The notes below the pieces were generated by a model. It searched no databases. It was not told where the DNA came from and worked only from the letters and a program-made list of their open reading frames with translations. Position numbers and translations under genes: made by a program. A DNA stretch of 64,000 nucleotides, taken from assembly GCA_963693305.1 (NCBI GenBank), contig OY855904.1, positions 46,109,815 through 46,173,814 of the forward strand. The letters are read 5' to 3'. Positions 54,691 through 64,000 of this stretch are shown here, in pieces; the first letter of the stretch is position 1, and every line of letters begins with the position of its first letter. This DNA is from Meandrina meandrites (Eukaryota; Cnidaria; Anthozoa; Scleractinia; Meandrinidae).

Positions 54691-57050
54691 GATGACAAGT
54701 TACTGTTTGTAGTTTTAATTTATACTTTTAGTCATTTCATAGTGCATTACAAATATACGTTGTTGTTGTTGTTGTTGTTGTTGTTGGGGCTGTAGAGTAG
54801 CGAAAGCATTTCTTACAAGGGCCCGTCTTAAATGATGTTTTCTTCCGTTCCATTTTGCTTGTCTAGCATTGCATCCTACAAAGCTATTCCGTCTAAGACA
54901 AATTCTTTTATAGATTCCGCGCTTCGTTTAGGGACAAAGCATTTTAAAATGTTTGATTTCAACGATGAACGCTAGTTTCTTAGTTGACACATAAACTGAT
55001 ATTTTTGTCGCATTTTTCAATTAAGTTATTTTTATCGCATTTTTCGATTTGTAGATTTTAAATGAAAGTGAATAATAATGATTATCGAATATACTTAGTT
55101 TACTGATTGTACAATTTTATCGCCGCCCTATCTGTGCCCCAAAGAGGGATGGACACAAGCATGACGGCTGCATACTTTGTAATAACACCGTTGTGAAAAG
55201 CGCTAAAGGGCATTAACTTTAATTATCATTGGATGCATTTTTCTCTTTCTTTATATCTGCCGAGAGCCTACCACGTGACCAGCAAATAATTGCCTACAAA
55301 TAATCGTATCATCGTATCATCGAAGGCGAAGTTATGCTTTTCTTCTGTATTACTTCAGCAAGGAATGGTTCTCGGTTCCCGAAGGTAATTTTGCAAAACA
55401 AATTTTGTCATTGAATGATAAATCAATTATTGAACTTATCTTAGAAAGGACACGGATTTTTTTAGTTTTACAAACATGTTTCAGCAGATGCAGTCATTGA
55501 ACTCAGTTTTCGCAAAAAATCGTGATTTTTCAATGCCTCGCAGGGCGGTTATTTGTCTCAGTTTTCGGCTTCGGCCATTGACAAATCACGATACTTTGCT
55601 CAACGTGATCTGCTCGCCATTGACAAATCACGATACTTTGCTCAACGTGGTCAATAATTTTAATTATTTTCCAATTTTTTTTTTTGCAATACCACAGTTG
55701 TGGAAAACGCTACAGGGATGTAATTTTTATTATTTCTGCCAGCTCTATAATCTGATAGTTTTCTTATGCAGTCTTTTGTAACACTGCCTGAAATCCACCA
55801 ATACAAACACCCCTCTTGGACAAGGCAAAAAAGATGCATTCCTTTTCCATTACATTCGAATAAATGAACAGCGCACCTCACCACCTCGTTTTCGAATAGT
55901 TGCGTTTTAGGTCACCGTTTTCAATGAACACGTGTGGACGGAAAACCAATCCTCAAAGAAGAAGTTGCGTTTTCAAACGGAGTCGGATACTTGTGGATGC
56001 AATGGAAGCAAGTTGAAATCAGTCGCTTCCGTCCTCATGCTTATAGAGCGTATTCACTCACGTGACCAGCGGCCATATTGGTTTACCTAAACAAAAGATT
56101 ATTTTTGAATAAAAATAGATTTTAATTCCCGGTGGGATGGCTTGGTATACCAATATGGCCGCCGTTTCTTTGTTTTGGAACACCAATATAGCTGCCTTGA
56201 CGTCATGTGAGTACGCTCCAGTGCGGATAAAGAAATTGCTCTAAAGAATGGCAGTTTAGCCGCTCGCCTTGGAAATGGAACTGTGAAGGACCAATAACAG
56301 TATTCGTTAGGAGTAGGAAGTAATTCTTGGTGTAAGTGGTCTAACTCTTAATGTATTTTACATTTCACGTGGATTGGGTGGGTAAAAATGAGATCAAAGT
56401 GAACTGGCAGCGGCTGCCAGATGCGCTGCCTATATATAGCTATAGTGTTTTCGACCTATCCAGTTTTCGGTTAATTAATGCATATGAAATTCGTGCAATA
56501 TAAATCCATTAGCAATTTAGCTCGGAAAAAGCACGCCAATGGCAGGCTGGAGATGTCTTGCTGCCACACAGGAACGTTTTATATCAACTGCACCAAAGCT
56601 TTGCTTAGTAACATGGTGTTTAGTGGTGATTTTGACAAACTGCATGGCTTACAAGAACTTAAACTGTTACTGGAACCGGTTTGATGGTGTTGTAGCCAAC
56701 ACTATTCGTACACCAAAAACACGTCAGTAACAAAAATGCAAATATCTTTTGCTCAGCTTTCAAATTCATAAGTCATGAGTTGCTGCTTATTCAGTATTCC
56801 TAAGGTAGCCTGTGCAAAAGGAGAGTGCATTCGTTGCGAATCCTTTAACGCCTTTAGAGTTTGCAACCTAAATCTCACTTCTTCTTACCAGGAAGGCATT
56901 GTCCTAAACACAAGTGAATACACCTGTTCAACTAGCAGTACCCTTAAAGGACCCTGTCAGCCACGCCTTTGGTTTTGCTCACATTCGGAATTTTAGATAT
57001 TTCATTTCACCCGGAGAGCGTCTAAACGAAAGAGATCACCATAACACTGC
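54691..57050. other. Non-genic stretch
   Basis: Begins with a T-rich tail and (TTG)8 at about 54762-54785, retrotransposon-3'-end-like. Contains a 41-bp tandem duplication (CATTGACAAATCACGATACT) at 55575-55650 and a CCGTCCACACT-type fragment at about 55890-56000. Frames of 68-101 codons have no features. Confidence 0.45.
55575..55650. repeat. 41-bp tandem duplication
   Basis: Two copies of GCCATTGACAAATCACGATA followed by CTTTGCTCAACGTG, identical over about 34 bp. Confidence 0.85.
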
Positions 57051-58003
57051 TAATAATATACATGAAAAAATTACTCGATTCTGATTGGCTGAGACTGAGT
57101 GCAGTTCAGAGGTAACACCAGTGCAAAAAGTGTAACACCAGTGCAAATTACAAAAAGATGCGGACGAAAACAACGACCGGGGTTTTCGCTAGGTAAACAA
57201 CAGTAAAACACCTAAAAGATAGTTCTAAGAAACCAAATACAATTATTAGCACCTCATTCTGGCTAAATGTACGGAAAACGTCAAGCGAAGAGTAAAAAAT
57301 ATCGAAAAAAATAGAGGAAAACGAGCCGGCAAGCCGAACTAACAGTTCTGCCCTAAAGTAAAAGGACAAAACAGTGAAGACTTGTCTTGGAACCAGACCG
57401 CTTACAGAATGATAATAGCTACACTCGACAGGCATATAAATAAACAAGGATACAAATTTTTCAATCCGGCAAGTAAGTTCTTCGCCGACCAAGTTCTTCG
57501 CCGGTCTGTCATGGGAAAACGTCCAACTATAAAAGCGCGAAGTTCAACCGAAGAAGAAGTGGACGTGCTATGACAGTAGGAATTTTTTGGTGCCAAAACG
57601 CCAGCAGCACTTACATATCTGTAGTTTGTGGTGGCTTTTTGCATTTATCAACTGCCAGGTTCCTTTCATCTTTGGCCGCTCGAAGGTTACATCTCGGTTT
57701 CCAAAACGGCCGCCGTCCAATTCTTCAGTTTAGGCCGAGCTTTCACAGTCTAATATGTACATTGTCTTTAGTCGGTCATTGTTAACCGAGTTGCGCTTCA
57801 AAAACGTTTGAAAAACCACAAATTCCCAAGTTTTCAGTACAACTGAATGAATCTGAATATTTCGCTCTTGTGAAAGTTTGAACTTGACATGTGTTTGCCG
57901 TGCTTCAACCAATCAATTGAATGAAAAATCAGAAAAGGCGCGCGGTGTCAAAATTCAACTGGTTTTCTTTTCCTCTCTGTCCCTTTTTTCATGTATATTA
58001 TTA
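57051..58003. mobile_element. 953-bp element with perfect 20-bp TIRs
   Basis: TAATAATATACATGAAAAAA at 57051-57070 and its exact complement at 57984-58003. The interior holds a Crypton-like recombinase fragment on the plus strand. No clear target duplication. A separate hairpin starts 8 bp beyond the right end. Confidence 0.6.
57318..57573 (+). pseudogene. Crypton-like tyrosine recombinase fragment
   Basis: The frame ending at TGA 57571-57573 reads FCPKVKGQNSEDLSWNQTAY, then RMIIATLDRHINKQGYKFF, and KGKRPTIKA-type residues near the end (VMGKRPTIKARSSTEEEVDV). This matches the N-terminal core-binding region of Crypton-type tyrosine recombinases and related vertebrate proteins, whose pattern is a Y/L-RMIA-LDR-L---GY helix, then GKRPN-A--LT-EEE. 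The catalytic R-H-R-Y domain is missing: a stop follows directly. Upstream, an in-frame TAA at about 57334 shows decay. Note it lies inside a TIR element, whereas Cryptons normally lack TIRs, so it is probably captured or nested. Confidence 0.6.
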
Positions 58004-58010
58004 ATAAGTC

Positions 58011-58059
58011 ATCACATGATTTTTCTCGTGCAATTAGGAATAAATAAGCACTTGTAAAT

Positions 58060-58090
<31 letters not shown>

Positions 58091-58114
58091 TAATTGCACT
58101 CGAAATCATGTGAT
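58011..58114. repeat. 104-bp hairpin
   Basis: Near-perfect inverted repeat: ATCACATGATTTTTCTCGTG and AATTAGGAATAAATAAGCAC on the left, complements on the right, with a short AAATTTT-type centre at about 58060. MITE or element end. Confidence 0.85.
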
Positions 58115-58677
58115 TACCTATACTAATAGACTTCCAGTAACACTTCCTTGAGTGAGGCAATAAGATTTCGCTTCACCGTACAATTTTCAAAATTTCGATG
58201 ACATCAAAAATAACGGAGGTTGACAAGGTCCTTAAACTGAATTGTGCTTATTCTGAAGGATGACGAAAAGCGTCAATAAAGGTCATAAAGTAGCTCCCCT
58301 CTCAGGAAGAACTTTACAATCCACTTCATTGATGAGTTTACTCGAAGTGGAGAAACTACTAATATTAATATTACGAGTTTATATGAATATTGTTTACATC
58401 CTCAATTATGACATGGCGCTCTACATGTCGTAGAAGCCGGACATCCAGGGAAGCCCAGAACTCAAAATGACGATTGAAAGGTAGTACTTCAGTTGTCAGT
58501 TTTCCGTGAACTAGACAATAGCTCAACATGGGCCAAAACAAAAACAAAAACACTCAAGCTATTTAACGTTATAGTAGTTCTAAACCAAATGAAATAGCTT
58601 CAACAACTTTTGCTATTTTGTTTCTGTAAAACTGGTTGTTTTGCAACTCGTTGCGGTCACGTTGAGAACTACGTTGA
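58115..58677. other. Non-genic stretch
   Basis: No supported feature; it would be 3' flank or UTR if the exon at 58798-58678 is real. Confidence 0.35.
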
Positions 58678-58798
58678 TTATTTATCTTTCTTTTCACTTG
58701 AACTATCAGCTTCACTGGGTGCTGCCGCCTTGACCAATTCAAATTTCAGTTGCACTTCTATGAGGATGCGCATAAGGTCCTCCAGTTCATCTCTGGTT
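58678..58798 (-). CDS. Putative terminal exon, unknown gene
   Basis: On the minus strand a strong acceptor (CCTCTTTCACACAG) precedes 121 nt: one base finishing a codon, 39 codons and TAA at 58680-58678. The peptide is a charged helix (TRDELEDLMRILIEVQLKFE) followed by a typical soluble C-terminal tail (APSEADSSSEKKDK). Codon choice and tail composition look like real protein. No upstream partner exon is visible between 58.8 and 60.3 kb, and receptor B already ends at 60349 with a different intron phase. So it either belongs to a gene whose other exons lie far upstream, or is a stranded exon. Length and phase equal those of the exon at 8457-8337, though the peptides differ. Confidence 0.4.
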
Positions 58799-60348
58799 CT
58801 GTGTGAAAGAGGTAACACAAGACATTAGTCACGGTATGACAAGAGGCCAACAGCGTATTACAGGACAGTAACAACATGGTGTTGATACCTAACAATACAA
58901 GTAGTGAGTTGCTTTGTCGAACTGTACAATAAAGATGAAAACTGAAATAAAGTTAAAACAACCCGCATATAAGACCCAGTTAGGTGGATTAAGAACCAAC
59001 GGCCTCTAATTTGGCATTTAAATAACTAAAAACACAAGAACTGTTTAGCGTGGCAAAGAAAAACAGGTTCTTATATGAAAGATTCAACTGAATTATGATG
59101 GTCACAACGTGTAAGAATAACTATGCATGCAGTCCTGGTAAGCATAATTTTGATTTAAGATATTGAAAGTAAAGGGCCATAGCTATGCTTGATTTTTTGG
59201 TCCACGTCAACTAAATTTCCCTTTTAAAAAATTAAGAGCCTAATTAGCTTGAATTGCCAATAACTACTCCGGAATATAAGAACCTGTTTACTCTGACTCC
59301 ATGAGGCGTAGCGACCATATACGCACGTACGCATGAGGGTACCTACGGAAATCTAAAAACGCCTTTTATTATTAAATCGGCTAGTTTGACAGAGTTTTTC
59401 TCATAAGGTTGCTGCAATTTTATGATATCATTTATTTAATACAAAATGAAAGCTTTGCGAATATTAGAAACGCTATTCAGTTCAATACGGAAGTTCTAAA
59501 CCCAATCGTCACTACTACAATAACAAAATGAATTAAAACAAAAACAACATAGATCAAAATCCATCAATCGCAACACACAGACTTGACCTTTTTAACCCCT
59601 TGGAGTGTTTTCCCAAGAGGTTGGCAGCGAAAAATGCAATCATTTGGCTTTTGGTCTTCAGAGCTCACGTATCTTTGACCACTTTTGAAGGGCGCAGTGA
59701 GGTGTTTTGAAAGGCCTCAGACTTTGGTTGAGATCCTCGATTTCACAAGCCAGGCATATATAGAGCCATGATCACTCCGCTCCGCCATAATCTTGGGAAA
59801 TACCTCCTGAAACTTTAGTTGTTTGCTTTTGTCTTTAGTTCCGCCTCCTCCCCCTCTTACCCCCCCCCCCCCCCCCCCAAAAAAAAAAAGAAAAAAAGCA
59901 GTGTTAATGAATAATCATGTTGATCGTACCAACCTAGGAACCAATATTTCAACTTTTCTTTGGGGGGGAGAGGGGTTTGTAAAACTGAATAGTGCTTTCA
60001 CACTTAACGAGAACTTGTCACTAGTCGACATTTTGTCAAGTGTCCCAAGGACATTTGGCCAGGATAACAGATTATATATTGACCTGGACGTGTTAACAGA
60101 GAGCCCAATACTGAGGATTTCAACGCACTTTAGCATTCCATATTCAGAAAAAGTGGATTGTTGTGTTAAAAAACGTTCTTTTCACTATTTAATGCCTGTA
60201 ATAATGTGACCTAAAATTTCATCAGACTCTTGTCAGAGTAAATTGCAGATTGCAGCCTGCTTGTTCGTTTGCGCAATAGCTCGGAAGGGCAAGGACTAAC
60301 TGTTTTCCAACAAACAAGCCAATCATAACATTACGTTACTACAGTGAT
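58799..60348. other. Non-genic stretch downstream of receptor B
   Basis: No supported exon. A C19-type tract followed by an A-tract lies at 59860-59890. A 128-codon plus frame at 59823-60209 starts in that tract and has no domain. Confidence 0.4.
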
Positions 60349-60704
60349 TTACCGTTCAAGATTCATGGTGTCGTCTTCCAACACCTTCTGCATGATCTCA
60401 CACTCTCCCAGGTAAAATTTCGCTTCCTCAAATTCTTGCTTCTTTTTGTGCAACATACCAAGATCAAACAGGGACTTGGCCGTGTCATAATGATCATTCA
60501 GCAACTCTCGTCGAATCTTCAACGCTTCCTCGGAATACTGTTTAGCGTTATCATATTCACCCAGGGCGTAATAGTTGTTCGACAGGTTGTTGAGAATGGT
60601 TGCAGTGAAGGGGTGGTTACCCAGTTTTTCTCTGTAGATAGGAAGAGTCTGTTGTTCTCTGACCTCTATGGCTTGTCGATGTTCTTCATCAATCGAGAAC
60701 GCCA
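60349..60704 (-). CDS. Receptor B exon: C-terminal TPRs
   Basis: Acceptor CTCTAG at 60706-60705; 356 nt (two bases finishing Val, 117 codons, TAA). Encodes the same TPR pair as receptor A exon 5 (LNNLSNNYYALGEYDNAKQY; KSLFDLGMLHKKKQEFEEA), one residue shorter near the end. The phase matches the upstream NB-ARC exon. Substitutions relative to A are few and mostly conservative, suggesting a fairly recent duplication or ongoing gene conversion. Confidence 0.85.
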
Positions 60705-61200
60705 CTAGAGATAGAATTTACAATAATTACTGAAACGATAATAGTCAACTCAGCCCAGTTCGCCTCGAGAGCCACTGAAACCCACCTCTGTCCACTTGGG
60801 ATTAGCAAGGCAATTAAAGATAGCAAGAACCACGCTACACTAGCTTCGCGTTATTTGAGGGAATTCTCCACTCCGCGGTACTACTTTACTTGTGACCGCC
60901 ACAGGAATGCAATGTAGTGATATGATGTGTAGTGACTGTTTGTACTGTAAGCTATGTGTACTGTAAGCTATGCTGATGAATTCTTCAAGGACGAAACAGC
61001 TGTCCATGGCTGCTACTCCTCTTTATGGCTGTGCGCATGCATAAGTTGCTGGCGACACAGCGGAGCTACTAGTGCAGCGTGCTTCTAGCTGTCTTAAATT
61101 GTGTTTCAGTAAAAGAGCCAAAAAAGGAGCCATTAATTACCTTCTACAGGACGTCTTTTTAAAGAACCTGAAAAAGACAATAGAAGGGAACTACACGCAC
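60705..61200 (-). other. Receptor B intron between NB-ARC and TPR exons
   Basis: 496-bp phase-1 intron, GTGCGT donor and CTAG acceptor, alignable with receptor A intron 4 (for example CTACACTAGCTTCGCGTTAT). Confidence 0.75.
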
Positions 61201-62889
61201 CTGCCAGATCATTGTATGTTGCACCCAGCATTACAATGTCCTCGTCTCCATGTGCCTTTCGAATGAGGATTGCCCGCTGGATCTTGTCTTCTCCTTCAGT
61301 GAAGTTGTGTTCTTTTACCAGACATCGGCCGAGTTTGGCAAGACACTGAGCTCGACTGTTACCATTGCTGATGCCAAGAGAACTCTGGATTCTGTCGGCT
61401 TCCATCAGATATATTTTGGCTCGTTCAGCGGCTTTATAGCACAGACCTGGGGAACAGCAGCAACTGAACACTTCATTGATACCCAGGGAGGTGAGGCATT
61501 CACTCAATCTCTTTTGATCTTCCATATCTTCACACTTCTTTTTCAACATGGTAAATACCATGTCAAACTTCTTCTTTCCCATCATCTTTGAGAGTAGCTC
61601 GGCCACTTCATTGAACACATCGATGCACCGTTCTTCTTGATCTTCAACCATGGTACCATTTTCGCCAAACCAATCAATTAGTTGCAAGATGTTTTCGTCT
61701 TCTTGACGAAATGCGATGATAGCTTTCGACACATCGCTGCTTAGGAAGGTCTTGAAGGTTTCTTCAAGAAAGGTAAGGTAGTAATGGATGAACAACTTGC
61801 GAGCATTGCAAACCACTTCGCGGAAACGTGATTCCAGGGCCTTGTTCTGGCAATAAAGGCTAATTACTGTAAGGAGACTGTACTGGCAAGGCGAATGAGG
61901 GTCAAAAATGTTCTGCTCCAGGAACGATCGCTGTGCCAGTTCTGATATGTTATCTCTTAGATTAGCCGACTGGAGGACTTCAACAGCCCTTGACATAGTG
62001 AAGAACCCTCTGAAGAAAGCCAGGGACACGAGAGTGTCTTGCATATGTGCATCAAGTCTGTTGAAGCAAGCAGCGAGACATACCTTTATCTTGTTATGTT
62101 TGGGTGCAGTTGAAATCCTTGTAAATAACTCAAATGCTTCCTTCGGGTCTGCGTTCGTCAACATCTTCACAAGGGCTAATGGGGGGTCTTTCCAAGAAGC
62201 CAAGGAGTACAGGACGAGTGGAATACCACCACAAAATTGGGCTATTTTGTAGGCGGTTTCTTTTTCAACCGGAACATCACCGTAGACCTTTTTGAGCAGT
62301 TGGAATGAGTCATCTTCATTGAAGGGTAGCAGTCTAATTCGCTCTTGACCGGTTTCAGGAAAGTCAACATTCTCTGATGAAGTGACCAGCAAACTCACTT
62401 TTCTTGACTTTGACTTTGTTACGATTTCTGTGACGCAGTTCATGATCTCCGACTCCTCGTTCAGCCTTTCAGACTGCTTCTCGGCAACCCGACTGTCACT
62501 CAAGTGAAGTAAAAATTCGAAGTTGTCGAGAAACAATATGGTGTAGAACTCTTCCTCATTTATTAGGCGCCTTTTTATTTCAGAAATCGGCTCGTTGAAA
62601 GGGGAATCGTAAAGGTGACTGCCAACCTTCACAGCGAGATCATCGTGTGAAGCCACATATCTGCAGTTTACATACACGATAGCGGTATCCGGATTGGTAT
62701 CCAATATCTCGTTTGCCGCCTTGACAGCAGTGGTCGTTTTCCCCATTCCGATGGCACCATGTACCAGGACACACCTACAGTCATTTAGTGGATCTGTGGC
62801 TAGGAAGTTTTTAATTCCCTTAAGTTCTGTCGTGCGGTTGACGGAATGTTTAATGGGACGCGGGAGGCGAGTCACTCTTCTGGAAACGC
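61201..62889 (-). CDS. Receptor B exon: NB-ARC NTPase, winged helix and first TPRs
   Basis: A 1689-nt exon between acceptor CTTTACAG (62891-62890) and donor CAG/GTGCGT (61201/61200), open throughout. The first ATG at 62875 is internal, not the start. Motifs in order: NRTTELKGI, P-loop GAIGMGKTTT, Walker B TILFLDNFEF, LLVTSSENV, CGGIPLVLYSLA, winged helix, then TPR-like helices ending YNDLAG at the junction. It is 18 nt longer than the A exon because of six extra residues around NADPKE after the GLPL box. Same role as in receptor A: an ATP/ADP switch in a cytosolic immune-type sensor. The last 17 residues of the uninterrupted frame are intron read-through and should be dropped. Confidence 0.92.
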
Positions 62890-63264
62890 CTGTAAAGAAA
62901 TTAAAATACTCTTAAAGTTGACTGGACACGACAAAAGCAACGATTCTTCCTTACAGTGAAGTTTGGAATGGAGGTAAGTTGATGTGGCACAGAAGCTAGC
63001 TACATTGATTAATCGAAAATGATGTCTACTTAAGATATTATACAATTCGAATGTTTACATGATAAGTTGATATAACAGTTTACGGTTTTTTGTCACGTGG
63101 TCATGGGTGGTTAATCTTCGATTTTTGCTTGGTATTGCTTGAGATCCCCAAATATTTGAATTGAATAAAACACTTATGCACCATGGGCAGTCTGCGAAAA
63201 AGACATTTCTAGCACATGACGCCAACTATAAATGTTGAGAAAGATATTATGGCCCCTATTATAC
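62890..63264 (-). other. Receptor B intron before NB-ARC exon
   Basis: 375-bp phase-1 intron, GTATAA donor and TTTACAG acceptor; similar to 31629-32009. Confidence 0.75.
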
Positions 63265-63504
63265 CTGCTGTAGGCTCAGATGTTAAGCGCTCCAGCTTCT
63301 CATCTTCTTCTCCCACTCCTTCTTCTTCTTCTTCTTCTTCTTCTTCTTCTTCTTCTTCTTCTTCTTCTTCTTCTTCTTCTTCTTCTTCTTCTTCTTCTTC
63401 TTCTTCTTCTTCTTCTTCTTCTTCTTCTTCTTCTTCTTCTTCTTCTTCTTCTTCTTCTTCTTCTTCTTCTTCTTCTTCTTCTTCTTCTTCTTCTTCTTCT
63501 TTAC
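63265..63504 (-). CDS. Receptor B exon: poly-glutamate linker
   Basis: A 240-nt exon, acceptor TTTTCAATTGTAG and donor CAG/GTATAA, phase 1 at both ends. Encodes GK, a run of 60 glutamates all written GAA (TTC triplets at 63320-63499), then GVGEEDEKLERLTSEPTA. Compared with receptor A the run is 25 residues longer, and the SRFSEAEEAEA lead-in is absent, as if expansion had overrun it. The 5' exons (linker and TRADD-N-like) would be expected beyond the right edge of the window. Confidence 0.85.
63320..63499. repeat. (TTC)60 coding microsatellite
   Basis: Sixty uninterrupted TTC triplets, GAA in the receptor B frame. Leucine and serine runs in other frames are shadows. Confidence 0.97.
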
Positions 63505-64000
63505 CTACAATTGAAAATTCAGTATGAGAGTGATCTATGTAGCCGCAAGGTGGTTTTTATGAAGAGCTTTATCCTATGGTATCTTGGATTTCCAGGGCTG
63601 TGCTCTAAGGGTGCCCGGGTGCCTCAGGCGATTAACTTTTGCCTTTGGGCGACCAGATAATCTTATTTCTTTCATATAAGCTTTATGCTGGGCACCCTGG
63701 ATCTCATAGTTTGGAACCTTTGGGCTCCTTGTAATTTTTCTTAGAGCACAGCCTTGGTTTCTATAAAACCGTCCATATTTGTACCGGAAATACGTAGATA
63801 TGTTATTTGGTGTCAGAAATCTGCACCAATTTCACTTTATTTTTCATGGAAAATTTCCAAAAATATAGATATCAGTTAAAAGCCGTCAACAGTTTAACCC
63901 CGAGTAAGGTTGGAATGGATGAGCAGTGATTCTCAATTAAATATCGCAATAGCACAACGTGATCACTCTTCCGTTAAGAAAAGCCACAACTTGGATTGGT
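63505..64000 (-). other. Receptor B intron, continuing past the window
   Basis: Aligns in part with 32205-32290 just upstream of the receptor A poly-Glu exon (AAGAGCTTTATCC). A small dispersed-looking block (GGGCACCCTGGATCTCATAG; TTAGAGCACAGCC) lies at 63595-63755. No exon seen. Confidence 0.5.

Noticed and set aside
57148..57644. Minus-strand hydrophobic frames of 80-114 codons
   Set aside because: They are antisense to the recognisable Crypton-like frame.
63216..63660. Poly-Ser and poly-Leu plus-strand frames
   Set aside because: Other frames of the TTC repeat; the minus frame (poly-Glu) has matching splice sites and phases.

Overview
This window looks like a piece of an anthozoan genome, most likely a reef-building coral. 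The evidence is indirect. The DNA is AT-rich, genes are split by introns, most of the sequence is inverted-repeat transposons and satellites, there is a tRNA-derived SINE, and the recognisable genes are NB-ARC/TPR receptors of the kind expanded in corals. There is no sign of bacterial operons, rRNA, CRISPR arrays or phage genes.

Genes. The clearest unit is an NLR-like receptor on the minus strand, running from 41978 down to 29026 in five exons: a TRADD-N-like domain, a short linker, a poly-glutamate exon, a long NB-ARC/winged-helix exon and a TPR exon. All four junctions have GT..AG ends and the phases join in frame (2, 1, 1, 1), giving a predicted protein of 914 residues. A second, very similar receptor lies at 63504-60349 (poly-Glu, NB-ARC and TPR exons); its 5' exons must lie beyond the right edge. 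A third, lone TRADD-N-like exon at 10341-9891 is frameshifted. Two 121-nt putative terminal exons (8457-8337 and 58798-58678) cannot be tied to a full gene. By family, these receptors would be cytosolic sensors: TPRs as ligand or partner surface, NB-ARC as nucleotide switch, TRADD-N-like domain as signalling adaptor.

Layout. 1-10 kb: SINE, hairpin MITEs, a TTAA-flanked MITE, an 0.8-kb fold-back element and the solo TRADD-N exon. 10.5-14 kb: a dead CR1/L2-like LINE set inside a GGAGA satellite and itself split by a palindromic MITE. 14-19.2 kb: a 5.1-kb TTAA-flanked element with 1.3-kb inverted arms, holding a 298-bp palindrome. 22.5-25.4 kb: two related 0.86-0.88-kb elements carrying a HIRAN-like reading frame. 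29-42 kb: receptor A, its introns filled with MITEs, a LINE 3' end and a 402-bp dimeric tandem array. 42.8-47.3 kb: a diverged tandem duplication upstream of receptor A. 48-50 kb: further MITE copies. 51.3-54.7 kb: a 3.4-kb satellite of a 10-bp unit. 57-58 kb: a small TIR element with a Crypton-like recombinase fragment. 60.3-63.5 kb: receptor B.

Most short open frames elsewhere have no recognisable domain or codon pattern and are left out. Family names rest on motif recognition only; no database search was possible.
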